Assembly: GCA_005889395.1 (NCBI GenBank)
Contig: VBFX01000097.1
Coordinates: 1-7,138 of the forward strand
DNA: 7,138 bases
Direction: 5' to 3'
Source: Chloroflexota bacterium
Lineage (GTDB): Bacteria; Chloroflexota; Dormibacteria; CF-121
The notes beneath the pieces were generated by a model that did not search any database, had not been told where the DNA came from, and was given only the letters and a program-made list of their open reading frames with translations. The translations under genes and the position numbers were made by a program. Shown one piece after another: positions 1-6,881 of this stretch (position 1 is its first letter; the number at the start of each line of letters is the position of its first letter).

Positions 1-2198
1 TCGAGGGCGGCGGCACCAATTACGCGGTCGCCGTCTGCCTGCGGTCGCACTACCACGGCATCGCGGCGCTGGACTGCTCCACGGGCGAGCTCGCGTTGCT
101 GCGCGTCGAGCCGACCGATGACGCGCTTCGCGATGAACTGACCCGGCTGCGACCGGCTGAGCTGGTCGCTTCCGAAGGGGACCGGTCGCGCCTGCTCACG
201 CTGGTAGGCGCGACGCCCACCAGTTGGGCCGATCCACTCGACTTTGATGCCCGCGCGGCCGTCGACCGCCTGCAGACTCTACTCGGCGTCGAAACACTGG
301 CGGCCTTCGGCTGTGACGAGTGGCCGGAGGCGCTGGCGGCCGCCCAAGCCCTGATACGCCACGCCGAGCGATCCCACCTGCGCCTGGAGCCCGGGCTGCT
401 CCGCTTGCATGCCGAGCATCCCCGGGCCTATATGCATCTCGACCCGCCGACCCGTAAAAGTCTGGGGCTGGCTGCCGAGCGCCCGTCGTCGGGAGACGAC
501 CTCGTCGGCTTGATGCTGCGCGAGGCAACCACCACGATGGGCGCCCGCGAGCTTCGGCGCTGGCTCGACCAGCCCTTGCGGGACCGCGCGCCCCTCGATC
601 ACCGGCTCGACCGCGTAACCCTGCTCGTCGAGGATCCGCTGGCGCGCGGTCAGCTGCAAACCGCCTTGCGCGGGCTGCCAGACCTGGAACGCATCGCCGC
701 GCGGACCGGGCAAGGGGTCGCCACCCCCCGCGACCTGCGCGGATTGCTCAAGGCGCTGGTCGCGCTGCCGGGCGTGCGGCGCACGACAGCCAAATGGCCG
801 GAGCTGGCCGGCTCGCTGCCATCGCCGTCCGAGGCGGAGCTGCGCGATCACCTGGAGCAGGCGCTGGTCGACGACGTTCCGGCCACGCTGAAAGACGGCG
901 GGGTCTTCAAGCCGGGGTTCGACCCCGAACTCGACGGCCTTCGCGACGGATCGAGGGCCGCCCGCGACTGGATCGCCGGCCTGGAACAGAACGAACGCCA
1001 GCGGACGGGCATCCGGTCGCTGAAGGTCGGATTCAATCAGGTGTTCGGCTATTACCTCGAGATCAGTCACGCCAATCGCGAGGCGATCCCCGCCGAGTAC
1101 GTGCGCAAGCAAACGCTCGTCAACGGCGAGCGCTATGTCACGCCCGAGCTCAAGGAGAAGGAGGCGCTGGTTCTCAACGCGAAAAGCGCGATGATCGCGC
1201 GCGAGCACACGCTCTTCAGCGAGCTCTGCCGGCGGATTACCGCAGCCGGCAAGGACCTGCTCGACACCGCCGCCTGGCTGGGTCAGCTCGATGCCGTCGC
1301 CGCGCTCGCCACCCTGGCGGCGCGACACCGTTGGGTGCGACCGGTGTTGGGGGATCAGCCGGGGATCGAGATCGTCGATGGCCGGCATCCTCTTGTGGAA
1401 GCCGCACTCGGGCCCGGCCGCTTCGTCCCCAACGACCTGCGGCTGGACGCGGGCGATCAACAAGTTGTGCTCCTGAGTGGCCCGAACATGGCCGGCAAGT
1501 CGACCTACCTTCGCCAGGCCGGCATCATCGTGTTGCTAGCCCAGGTGGGCAGCTTCGTGCCGGCCAGTCGTGCCCTTATCGGTCTCTGCGACCGGATCTT
1601 CACGCGGGTGGGCGCGCACGACGAACTGGCCCGCGGCCTGTCGACCTTCATGGTCGAGATGGTGGAGACCGCCCACATCCTCGCGCATGCGACGCCCAGC
1701 AGCCTCCTCATCTTCGATGAGGTCGGCCGCGGCACCAGCACCTACGACGGGGTTAGCATCGCCCAGGCGATCCTCGAGTACCTTCACGATGCTCCACAGC
1801 TGCGCTCGCTGACGCTGTTCGCCACCCATTACCACGAGCTGACCGCGCTGGCCCAACGGTTGCCACGGCTGCGCAACTTCCGGATGGAGGTGCGCGAGGA
1901 AGGCGAGCGCGTCATCTTCCTGCACCAGGTCGTGGCGGGGGGCGCCGACCGCAGCTACGGCATTCATGTCGCGGAGCTCGCCGGCCTACCGCGGCAGGTC
2001 GTGGTGCGCGCGCGTCAGGTGCTCACCGAGCTCGAGGGGCAGCGGCCCCTGGAACGGCCGGACGCGAGCGCGCAGCTCAGCCTGCCGCTGGACCACCCGG
2101 TGGTCGCCGAGCTGAAGCAGCTCGACCTCGAACGCCTCTCGCCACGGGAGGCGTTGGAAAAGCTCTATGCATGGCAGGGAGAGCATGTCACGCGCTGA
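1..2198 (+). CDS. mutS: DNA mismatch repair ATPase MutS (5' end outside window)
   Basis: The reading frame is open from base 3, giving 731 residues. It starts within domain I (EGGGTNYAVAV, then STGELALL, the usual STGEF region), so roughly 130 N-terminal residues with the Phe-x-Glu mismatch-reading loop are missing. Visible landmarks are the core/clamp block LKVGFNQVFGYYLEIS (about 1020-1067), RKQTLVNGERYVTPELKEKE (about 1104-1163), Walker A GPNMAGKST (1479-1505), STFMVEMVETAHIL, Walker B DEVGRGTST (1716-1742) and FATHYHEL. The family binds mismatches as a dimeric sliding clamp and recruits MutL. QLSLPL at 2073-2090 resembles a beta-clamp-binding peptide, and the C-terminus ends in the usual LDLERLSPREALEKLY helix. 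All ATPase residues look intact. It is the first gene seen of the mutS-mutL-miaA-hflX run; its promoter is not in the window. Confidence 0.98.
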   Translation, partial: EGGGTNYAVAVCLRSHYHGIAALDCSTGELALLRVEPTDDALRDELTRLRPAELVASEGDRSRLLTLVGATPTSWADPLDFDARAAVDRLQTLLGVETLAAFGCDEWPEALAAAQALIRHAERSHLRLEPGLLRLHAEHPRAYMHLDPPTRKSLGLAAERPSSGDDLVGLMLREATTTMGARELRRWLDQPLRDRAPLDHRLDRVTLLVEDPLARGQLQTALRGLPDLERIAARTGQGVATPRDLRGLLKALVALPGVRRTTAKWPELAGSLPSPSEAELRDHLEQALVDDVPATLKDGGVFKPGFDPELDGLRDGSRAARDWIAGLEQNERQRTGIRSLKVGFNQVFGYYLEISHANREAIPAEYVRKQTLVNGERYVTPELKEKEALVLNAKSAMIAREHTLFSELCRRITAAGKDLLDTAAWLGQLDAVAALATLAARHRWVRPVLGDQPGIEIVDGRHPLVEAALGPGRFVPNDLRLDAGDQQVVLLSGPNMAGKSTYLRQAGIIVLLAQVGSFVPASRALIGLCDRIFTRVGAHDELARGLSTFMVEMVETAHILAHATPSSLLIFDEVGRGTSTYDGVSIAQAILEYLHDAPQLRSLTLFATHYHELTALAQRLPRLRNFRMEVREEGERVIFLHQVVAGGADRSYGIHVAELAGLPRQVVVRARQVLTELEGQRPLERPDASAQLSLPLDHPVVAELKQLDLERLSPREALEKLYAWQGEHVTR
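2176..2181 (+). promoter_or_regulatory. mutL Shine-Dalgarno inside the 3' end of mutS
   Basis: AGGGAG lies 3 bases before ATG 2185 and selects that codon over the in-frame ATG at 2167, which has no comparable purine run. Being inside mutS codons, it fits translational coupling of MutL to MutS. Confidence 0.6.
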
Positions 2199-3912
2199 GA
2201 CCGGCCTGGCACCCGCCCGCATCACCATCCTGCCGACCGCGGTCGCCGACGGTATCGCCGCCGGTGAGGTGGTCGATCGGCCCGCGGCGGTGGTGAAGGA
2301 ACTGGTGGAGAACGCGATCGATGCGGGCGCGTCCCGGATCCAGGTGAGTATCGAAGCCGCCGGCCAGAGCTTGATCGAGGTTGTCGACGACGGCGAGGGG
2401 ATGGCCCCGGTCGACCTCCCGCTCGCGTTTTTGCGGCACGCCACGAGCAAGATTCGCTCGCTCGACGACCTGCGAACGATTCGCACCCTTGGATTCCGGG
2501 GTGAGGCACTGGCGAGCATTGCCGCGGTCGCGCGCGTAGAAGCGGTGAGCCGGCCGCGCGATAGGGGAGAGGGGTACCGCGTGCTGGTCGAGGGCGGTGC
2601 GCAGATTGCTGCGGGTCCGGCCGGGAGTCCGGTGGGAACTCGGGTGAGCGTCAGCCGGCTGTTCTTCAACACCCCGGCCCGTCTCAAATTCCTCAAACAA
2701 CCGGCAACCGAAACCGCGGTCATCGTGCGACTCGGTAGCGAGCTGGCGCTGGCGCACCCCACGGTCGGGATCACCCTCGGCGCCGATGGGCGGCGCGTGC
2801 TGGAAACCGCGGGAACCGCCGACCGGCGCGCGGCCTTTGCCGCCGTGTACGATGCGCCAACCGCCGCCGCCATGCTCGCGGTCGACGATGGAATCGTCAG
2901 CGGCCTGATCAGTCCTCCGGCGCTGCACCGCGCCAGCCGCGAGCACATGGTGATCCTCCTCAACGGGCGTCGCATCCACCACCGCAACCTGGCCTTCGCG
3001 GTGGAGCAGGCGTATCGCGGGCTGCGCGAGCCCGATCGGTTCCCGCTTGCGGTGCTCGACCTGCGCGTCGATCCTGGCGAGGTCGACGTCAACGTTCATC
3101 CCACCAAGCGTGAGGTCCGCTTTCGCAACGAGGGCGCCATCTTCGGGGCAGTCGAGCGCGCCTGCTACCGCGCCCTTCGGCGGAGCCCGATCTACGAGCT
3201 GCAGTCGGCAATCGGTGGACCGCTGCTCGAGTTGCGGGAGACGAGCCCCCACCCGAACCCTCCCCCGCCGGCGGGGGAGGTGATCGAGAGCCAAGAGGCG
3301 AGGTGGACCGAGGGCGCAGAGGGAAGAGACGCTGGCTCGCGGCTGCCGCCACTGGAGTACATCGGGCAGTTGCTGCGCGGCTATCTGGTGGCGGAAGCGC
3401 CCCGCGCCGTAGTACTGATCGACCAGCATGCCGCACACGAGCGGGTGCTCTTCGACCGGATCGTCCGTCGCCTCGAGCGGCGGCAGCCGTCGAGCCAAAT
3501 GCTGCTGATCCCGCATGTCCTCGACCTGACGCCGGGCCAGATAACAGCCTTCCTGGAGCACGAGCCGTGGCTGCAGACGCTCGGTTTCGAAGGGGAGCGC
3601 TTTGGGCCGCACACCCTACGAATTCGGGCGGCGCCGGCCGACATGCCGGAAGGTCGCGTCGGGCGCGTACTCGAGCTGCTCCTCACCGACCTGCTCGGCG
3701 AGCGCACTCCGGACCGCCGGCTACGCGAAACGGCGGCGCTGCTGGCGTGTCACAGCGCGGTCCGCTTCGGCGACGCGATGACACCCGAATCCGCGGGCCA
3801 GCTGCTGAGCTCGCTGGCGATGACCGAGGAGCCGATCAGCTGCCCGCACGGCCGGCCGACGACCCTGATCCTGCCGGATCACCAGTTGAGGCGCCTGTTC
3901 AAACGGCCGTAG
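2185..3912 (+). CDS. mutL: DNA mismatch repair endonuclease MutL
   Basis: 575 residues from ATG 2185, overlapping the mutS stop by 14 bases. The N-terminal GHKL ATPase shows ELVENAIDAGA (39-49, catalytic Glu42/Asn43), DDGEGM (68-73), LRHATSKI, TLGFRGEALASI (101-112), GTRVSV (151-156), LFFNTPARLKFL and DVNVHPTKREVRF (301-313). A short linker (about 340-390) carries an in-frame palindromic repeat. The C-terminal dimerization domain has DQHAAHERVLFD (413-424), ACHSAVR (521-527) and CPHGRP (553-558), the metal-binding nuclease motifs of MutL from bacteria lacking MutH. QMLLIP (438-443) matches the MutL beta-clamp-binding motif. The protein is therefore predicted to nick the daughter strand after MutS recruitment and clamp stimulation. 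The last residue of the DQHA-x2-E-x4-E motif is Asp424 rather than Glu. An alternative start at 2167 would add six residues. Confidence 0.98.
   Translation: MSRAETGLAPARITILPTAVADGIAAGEVVDRPAAVVKELVENAIDAGASRIQVSIEAAGQSLIEVVDDGEGMAPVDLPLAFLRHATSKIRSLDDLRTIRTLGFRGEALASIAAVARVEAVSRPRDRGEGYRVLVEGGAQIAAGPAGSPVGTRVSVSRLFFNTPARLKFLKQPATETAVIVRLGSELALAHPTVGITLGADGRRVLETAGTADRRAAFAAVYDAPTAAAMLAVDDGIVSGLISPPALHRASREHMVILLNGRRIHHRNLAFAVEQAYRGLREPDRFPLAVLDLRVDPGEVDVNVHPTKREVRFRNEGAIFGAVERACYRALRRSPIYELQSAIGGPLLELRETSPHPNPPPPAGEVIESQEARWTEGAEGRDAGSRLPPLEYIGQLLRGYLVAEAPRAVVLIDQHAAHERVLFDRIVRRLERRQPSSQMLLIPHVLDLTPGQITAFLEHEPWLQTLGFEGERFGPHTLRIRAAPADMPEGRVGRVLELLLTDLLGERTPDRRLRETAALLACHSAVRFGDAMTPESAGQLLSSLAMTEEPISCPHGRPTTLILPDHQLRRLFKRP
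3259..3280. repeat. 22-bp perfect palindrome inside the mutL linker
   Basis: Left arm CCTCCCCCGCC (3259-3269) is followed directly by its exact complement GGCGGGGGAGG (3270-3280) with no spacer. It encodes PPPPAGE within SPHPNPPPPAGEV of the MutL inter-domain linker. The sequence looks like one copy of a dispersed G+C-rich palindromic repeat read through in frame; only one copy is present in the window, so its dispersed nature is inferred from resemblance to such elements in other high-GC genomes. Confidence 0.75.
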
Positions 3913-3923
3913 CCAACCTGCGC

Positions 3924-4826
3924 GTGCTGGCGATCGTCGGGCCAACGGCCAGCGGCAAGACCGAGCTGGCCATCCGCGTCGCCGAGCGGCTCAAGGGCGA
4001 GCTGGTTTCCATGGATTCGCGCCAGGTCTTTCGCCACTGTGATATCGGCACCAACAAACCCACCCGAGCGGAGCTGCGTGGTGTTCTCCTGCATGGCATC
4101 GACGTCGTCGACCCCGACGCGCCATTCACCGCCGCCGACTACCAACGGGTCGCGCTTCGGACGATTTCAGAGATCGCCGGACGAGGGCACCTACCGGTGC
4201 TCCAGGGAGGGACGGGCCTCTATCTCCGCGCCGTGCTCGACGGTTGGAATCTCGGCGGCGCGCCGCCCGACCCAGCCTTCCGAGCGGCGCTCGAGCGGCG
4301 CCTCGACGAGGAGGGCGCGGACGCGCTCGACGCCGAGCTCCGGCGGATCGATCCCGCGGCCGCCGATCGCGCGCGGCGCAACCCACGGCGCCTGATCCGC
4401 GCGCTCGAGATTCACGCCGCCACCGGCCGCCCGCCGAGCGAGGCGCGCACCTCGAACCCGCCACCCTGGTCGATCACCGTGCTCGGCCTGGACGTGCCGC
4501 TCGCGGAGCTCGACCGGCGGATCGAAACGCGTGTGCAACGGATGATCGACGGTGGTTTTGTCGACGAGGTGCGACGCGTCCGGCGCGACTTCCCCAGGGC
4601 GGACCTGCGACGCCTCGGCCACGGCTATCCCGAGATGGCAGCCTTCATCGACGGCGCCCTCTCGCTCGAGGCGGCGCGCAACTCGACCGTGCGCCAGGTT
4701 CGCCAGTATGCCCGCCGACAGCTGACCTGGTTTAGGGCCGACTCGCGCGTAACCTGGGTTCCACCGGATCTGGAGCTCGCGATGGCGCGACTTGGCGCCG
4801 GTATCATGACGGCAGAGGCGAGTTGA
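3924..4826 (+). CDS. miaA: tRNA dimethylallyltransferase MiaA
   Basis: 300 residues if it starts at GTG 3924, 11 bases after the mutL stop. MiaA transfers the dimethylallyl group of DMAPP to N6 of A37 in tRNAs reading UNN codons, which stabilises weak codon-anticodon pairing. Seen: P-loop GPTASGKT (6-13), SMDSRQVFRHCDIGTNKP (29-46) with the conserved catalytic Asp31, LQGGTGLYLRA (93-103), NPRRLIRALEIHAATGRP (153-170), GHGYPEMAAF (232-241) and VRQVRQYARRQLTWFR (256-271), all in family order. The start is uncertain: no ATG and no clear Shine-Dalgarno is present, and GTG leaves only LAIV before the P-loop, shorter than usual. CTG 3918 would restore LRVLAIVG. Translation probably depends on ribosomes finishing mutL. 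The 3' end overlaps hflX by four bases. Confidence 0.96.
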   Translation: MLAIVGPTASGKTELAIRVAERLKGELVSMDSRQVFRHCDIGTNKPTRAELRGVLLHGIDVVDPDAPFTAADYQRVALRTISEIAGRGHLPVLQGGTGLYLRAVLDGWNLGGAPPDPAFRAALERRLDEEGADALDAELRRIDPAAADRARRNPRRLIRALEIHAATGRPPSEARTSNPPPWSITVLGLDVPLAELDRRIETRVQRMIDGGFVDEVRRVRRDFPRADLRRLGHGYPEMAAFIDGALSLEAARNSTVRQVRQYARRQLTWFRADSRVTWVPPDLELAMARLGAGIMTAEAS

Positions 4827-6115
4827 TCCGGAATTCCAATGGCAGGCACGAGCGTGCCTACCTGATGTCGCTCGATTACGAGGACCAGGGGCTGGCCGCC
4901 GTGGAAGAACAGATGCTCGAGCTGAGCGAGCTGGCGAGAACGGCCGGCGTGGTCGTGGTTGGCACCGACACCCAGCGCCGCCCAAAACCCGATCCCGCGC
5001 TCTTCCTGGGCAAGGGCAAGGTCGAGGAGCTCCACGCGCTGAAACACGAAGCCGATTTCAACCTGCTGGTCTTCAACGAGGAACTGTCACCGCGCCAGCA
5101 GCGCAACCTCGAGCGCAAGCTCGATGTCAAGGTGATCGACCGCACCGAGTTGATCCTGGACATCTTTGCCCAGCGAGCCCGCACCAAGGAGGGTCGCCTG
5201 CAGGTGGAGGCCGCGCAGCTGCATCATCTGTTACCACGCCTCCAGGGTGGTCGCGACCTTTCGGGCCTGGGCGCCGGCGTGGGCACGCGCGGTCCTGGTG
5301 AGCAAAAGCTCGAGAGCGACCGGCGGCGCATTCGCCATCGCATCCGCGAGCTCGACCGGGACATCAAGGAGATCCGCAAGCAGCGCGCCTTACGCCGTGA
5401 AGGACGCCGGCGCGTCGCCTATCCCGTGGTCGCCATCGTCGGCTACACGAACAGCGGCAAATCCACCTTGCTTCACGCGCTGACCCACGCGCAGGTGCAG
5501 ATGGAAGATGCCTTGTTCGTCACCCTCGACCCGACGACCCGCCTGGTGCGGCTGCCCAACCGCCGCGAGGTGCTCTTTACCGACACCGTCGGTTTCATCC
5601 AGAAATTACCCACCGACCTGGTGGCCGCCTTCAAGGCCACGCTCGAAGAGGTGCAGCAGGCCGACCTCCTGCTCCATGTGCTCGACGCGACGCGTTACAA
5701 CGGACGCGACCAGATGGAGGCGGTGCACGAAACGCTGCAGGACCTCGGCGCCCTCGAGAAGCCGAAGGTGCTGGCGCTCAACAAGGTGGACCAGCTGAGC
5801 CCGTCCGCCGTCGACCAGCTGCTGGCCGAGGATTGGTCGCCATATCTCGCGGTGGTGCCGATGTCCGCATTACGAAAAACCGGACTTGAGCCGCTGGGCC
5901 GCGCCATCGCCCAGGCCCTGCCCGGTGAAATGGTCCCGATCGAGGTGCTGCTACCCTACAGTGAGCACGCGCGGCAGGCGGAGTTCCATGCCCACGGCAA
6001 CGTGGAGGCGGTCGACTATCGCGGCGACGGGGTGCTGATGCGCGGCGCCGTACCGCGGCGGCTGCTGACGAAGTTCCTTCCCTTCCGCTTTCCCGCCGTG
6101 GATCGCAGCGCCTGA
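4823..6115 (+). CDS. hflX: Ribosome-splitting GTPase HflX
   Basis: 430 residues from TTG 4823, which overlaps the miaA stop as TTGA. In the family, HflX binds the 50S subunit and splits stalled 70S ribosomes during heat or antibiotic stress. The N-terminal HflX domain (to about 165) has LFLGKGKVEEL (61-70), ERKLDVKVIDRTELILDIFA (97-116) and GAGVGTRGPGEQKLE (150-164), then a basic coiled helix (165-197). The G domain shows G1 GYTNSGKS (207-214), the G2 region DPTTR (236-240), G3 DTVGF (254-258), G4 NKVD (320-323) and G5 SAL (348-350). I chose TTG over ATG 4865 because ERAYLMSLDY just upstream of that ATG aligns with the first beta-strand of HflX proteins; AGAGG at 4814-4818 could serve as a weak ribosome binding site. 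ATG 4865 would give 416 residues. Confidence 0.96.
   Translation: MIRNSNGRHERAYLMSLDYEDQGLAAVEEQMLELSELARTAGVVVVGTDTQRRPKPDPALFLGKGKVEELHALKHEADFNLLVFNEELSPRQQRNLERKLDVKVIDRTELILDIFAQRARTKEGRLQVEAAQLHHLLPRLQGGRDLSGLGAGVGTRGPGEQKLESDRRRIRHRIRELDRDIKEIRKQRALRREGRRRVAYPVVAIVGYTNSGKSTLLHALTHAQVQMEDALFVTLDPTTRLVRLPNRREVLFTDTVGFIQKLPTDLVAAFKATLEEVQQADLLLHVLDATRYNGRDQMEAVHETLQDLGALEKPKVLALNKVDQLSPSAVDQLLAEDWSPYLAVVPMSALRKTGLEPLGRAIAQALPGEMVPIEVLLPYSEHARQAEFHAHGNVEAVDYRGDGVLMRGAVPRRLLTKFLPFRFPAVDRSA
4844..4859 (+). other. Small hairpin in the hflX start region
   Basis: AGGCAC (4844-4849) and GTGCCT (4854-4859) are complementary around the four-base loop GAGC. The hairpin lies between the TTG 4823 and ATG 4865 start candidates and could affect which is used in the mRNA. 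It may equally be chance in G+C-rich DNA, since it encodes family-like residues (RHERA). Confidence 0.35.
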
Positions 6116-6131
6116 CCTAAACGGTCAGCGC
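6108..6131. terminator. Hairpin across the convergent hflX/lexA stop codons
   Basis: CTGACC (6112-6117) pairs with GGTCAG (6123-6128) around a five-base loop. Three more pairs (6108-6110 with 6129-6131) extend it past a bulged C at 6111. The hflX TGA (6113-6115) pairs with the complement of the lexA TGA (6125-6127). No T-tract follows on either strand, so it is not a classical intrinsic terminator. Its position between two genes that end 9 bases apart makes a bidirectional terminator or 3'-end stabiliser plausible. Confidence 0.45.
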
Positions 6132-6760
6132 AGCAGCCGTACCACCGCGACGACCTGGCCCTCGAGCTGGGCGGCGGTGCTGTAGATCGGTTCGTAGGCC
6201 GGATTCTCCGCATGCAGTCGCACCCGGTTGGCCTCGCGGAAGAGGCGCTTGACAGTGGCGGTGGACTCGTTGGTCTGGTCGTCTTCCAGCCGGGCGACGA
6301 CGATGCTGCCATTGGGCGCATCTTTACCCGGCCGGACCACCACGAAATCGCCCGGGAGAATGCCGACATCTTTCATGCTGTCGCCATGGACTTCGAGGGC
6401 GAAGGCATTGTCCGAGCCGACGAGTTCCTGGCTGAGGACCAGGTGGTCCTCGATGTTCTCTTCGGCGAGGATTGGCTGGCCGGCGGCAACGCGCCCGACC
6501 AGGGGAACCGCCACAACCTTGCTCAGCTTGGCCTGCATTTCGTCGATGTCGACGACTTCGATGGTGCGCGACTTGGTCGGATCGCGCCGGATATAGCCCT
6601 TACGTTCCAGGGTATTGAGGTGGTTTTGAACCGTTGAGCTGGAGGAGAGTCCGACCGCTTCGCCAATTTCGCGAACAGTAGGTGGGTAACTGCGGATCTT
6701 CTGTCGAAACCTCAGGTACTCCAGGATCTCCCGCTGCCTGCTGGTCAACGGTTCCGGCAT
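6125..6760 (-). CDS. lexA: SOS repressor LexA
   Basis: 211 residues from ATG 6760. LexA represses DNA-damage genes and cleaves itself when RecA-ssDNA filaments form. The N-terminal winged helix-turn-helix is of Gram-positive type: LTSRQREILEYLR, SYPPTVREIGEAVGLSSSST and VQNHLNTLERKGYIRRD (about 5-60). The cleavage bond is Ala93-Gly94 in GRVAAGQP. The catalytic dyad is Ser128 (HGDSMKD) and Lys171 (ATVKRLF). Cleavage site and Ser are spaced as in E. coli LexA, but the Ser-Lys distance is about six residues longer because of an insert in DDQTNESTATV (161-170). The start is set by a strong Shine-Dalgarno; an in-frame ATG at 6808 would add 16 unrelated residues. It converges with hflX and is probably autoregulated by the upstream boxes. 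Confidence 0.98.
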   Translation of the reverse strand: MPEPLTSRQREILEYLRFRQKIRSYPPTVREIGEAVGLSSSSTVQNHLNTLERKGYIRRDPTKSRTIEVVDIDEMQAKLSKVVAVPLVGRVAAGQPILAEENIEDHLVLSQELVGSDNAFALEVHGDSMKDVGILPGDFVVVRPGKDAPNGSIVVARLEDDQTNESTATVKRLFREANRVRLHAENPAYEPIYSTAAQLEGQVVAVVRLLR

Positions 6761-6776
6761 ATCGTCCCCTCCCTTT
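6761..6776 (-). promoter_or_regulatory. lexA ribosome binding site
   Basis: On the - strand AAAGGGAGGGG (6776-6766) is followed by a five-base gap and ATG 6760. This is an unusually long purine-rich site and fixes the lexA start. The same bases can pair with the leader tract at 6842-6850. Confidence 0.85.
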
Positions 6777-6850
6777 ATCGCCGATGACGACGGCCATGAG
6801 CCGATCATCTCGCACCCGGCGCCGTCCCAAACGGCGCGCCCAGGGAGGGG
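6766..6850 (-). promoter_or_regulatory. Possible structured lexA leader hiding the Shine-Dalgarno
   Basis: In the lexA mRNA sense, CCCCTCCCT (complement of 6842-6850) is the exact complement of AGGGAGGGG (complement of 6766-6774), which contains the lexA Shine-Dalgarno: nine uninterrupted pairs, eight of them G-C. The 67 bases between can form two hairpins: GCGCCGT/ACGGCGC with a five-base loop (6819-6837), and a bulged stem at 6783-6809 (six pairs including one G-U, a two-base bulge, then four pairs). Together this draws a three-way junction. A second tract at 6856-6862 could pair with part of the same site. Seen by eye only; no folding energy was computed. Confidence 0.4.
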
Positions 6851-6881
6851 AGAGAGGAGGGGTTCAGACCGCGATCACAGC

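Noticed and set aside
279..1463. Long - strand open frame of 394 codons opposite mutS
   Set aside because: It is a shadow of the mutS codons in G+C-rich DNA; no recognisable motif, no ribosome binding site, and mutS is unmistakable on the other strand. The same applies to the long - strand frames opposite mutL (1986-3092 and 2188-3612) and miaA (4191-4985).
2167..2184. ATG 2167 as the mutL start
   Set aside because: It adds six residues not typical of the family and lacks the AGGGAG site that precedes ATG 2185.
2476..2490. Possible LexA box in mutL (CGAAC then GATTCG)
   Set aside because: The second half-site is not at the four-base spacing and does not match GTTCG; no promoter is near.
3303..3923. 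Upstream in-frame extension of miaA through the mutL C-terminal region
   Set aside because: The extension is Arg/Ala/Pro-rich out-of-frame mutL sequence with no MiaA similarity. MiaA proteins begin just before the P-loop.
3894..3924. Possible -1 frameshift joining MutL to MiaA
   Set aside because: miaA is in the -1 frame relative to mutL, but the bases near the mutL stop (TTCAAAC) do not form a slippery heptamer, and fusion has no known precedent in these families.
4281..4304. Short tandem repeat CGAGCGGCGC in miaA
   Set aside because: Two nearly adjacent copies encode ordinary residues (RAALERRLDE) of a helical region; this is expected from biased codons and charged-helix composition.
6761..6808. 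In-frame ATG 6808 as the lexA start
   Set aside because: It would add 16 residues unlike LexA, has no ribosome binding site, and the strong site at 6766-6776 points to ATG 6760.
6842..6862. G-rich tract as a G-quadruplex
   Set aside because: Only three runs of three or more G are present and the fourth is GG, so a standard four-run quadruplex cannot form. Pairing with the lexA Shine-Dalgarno is the better explanation.
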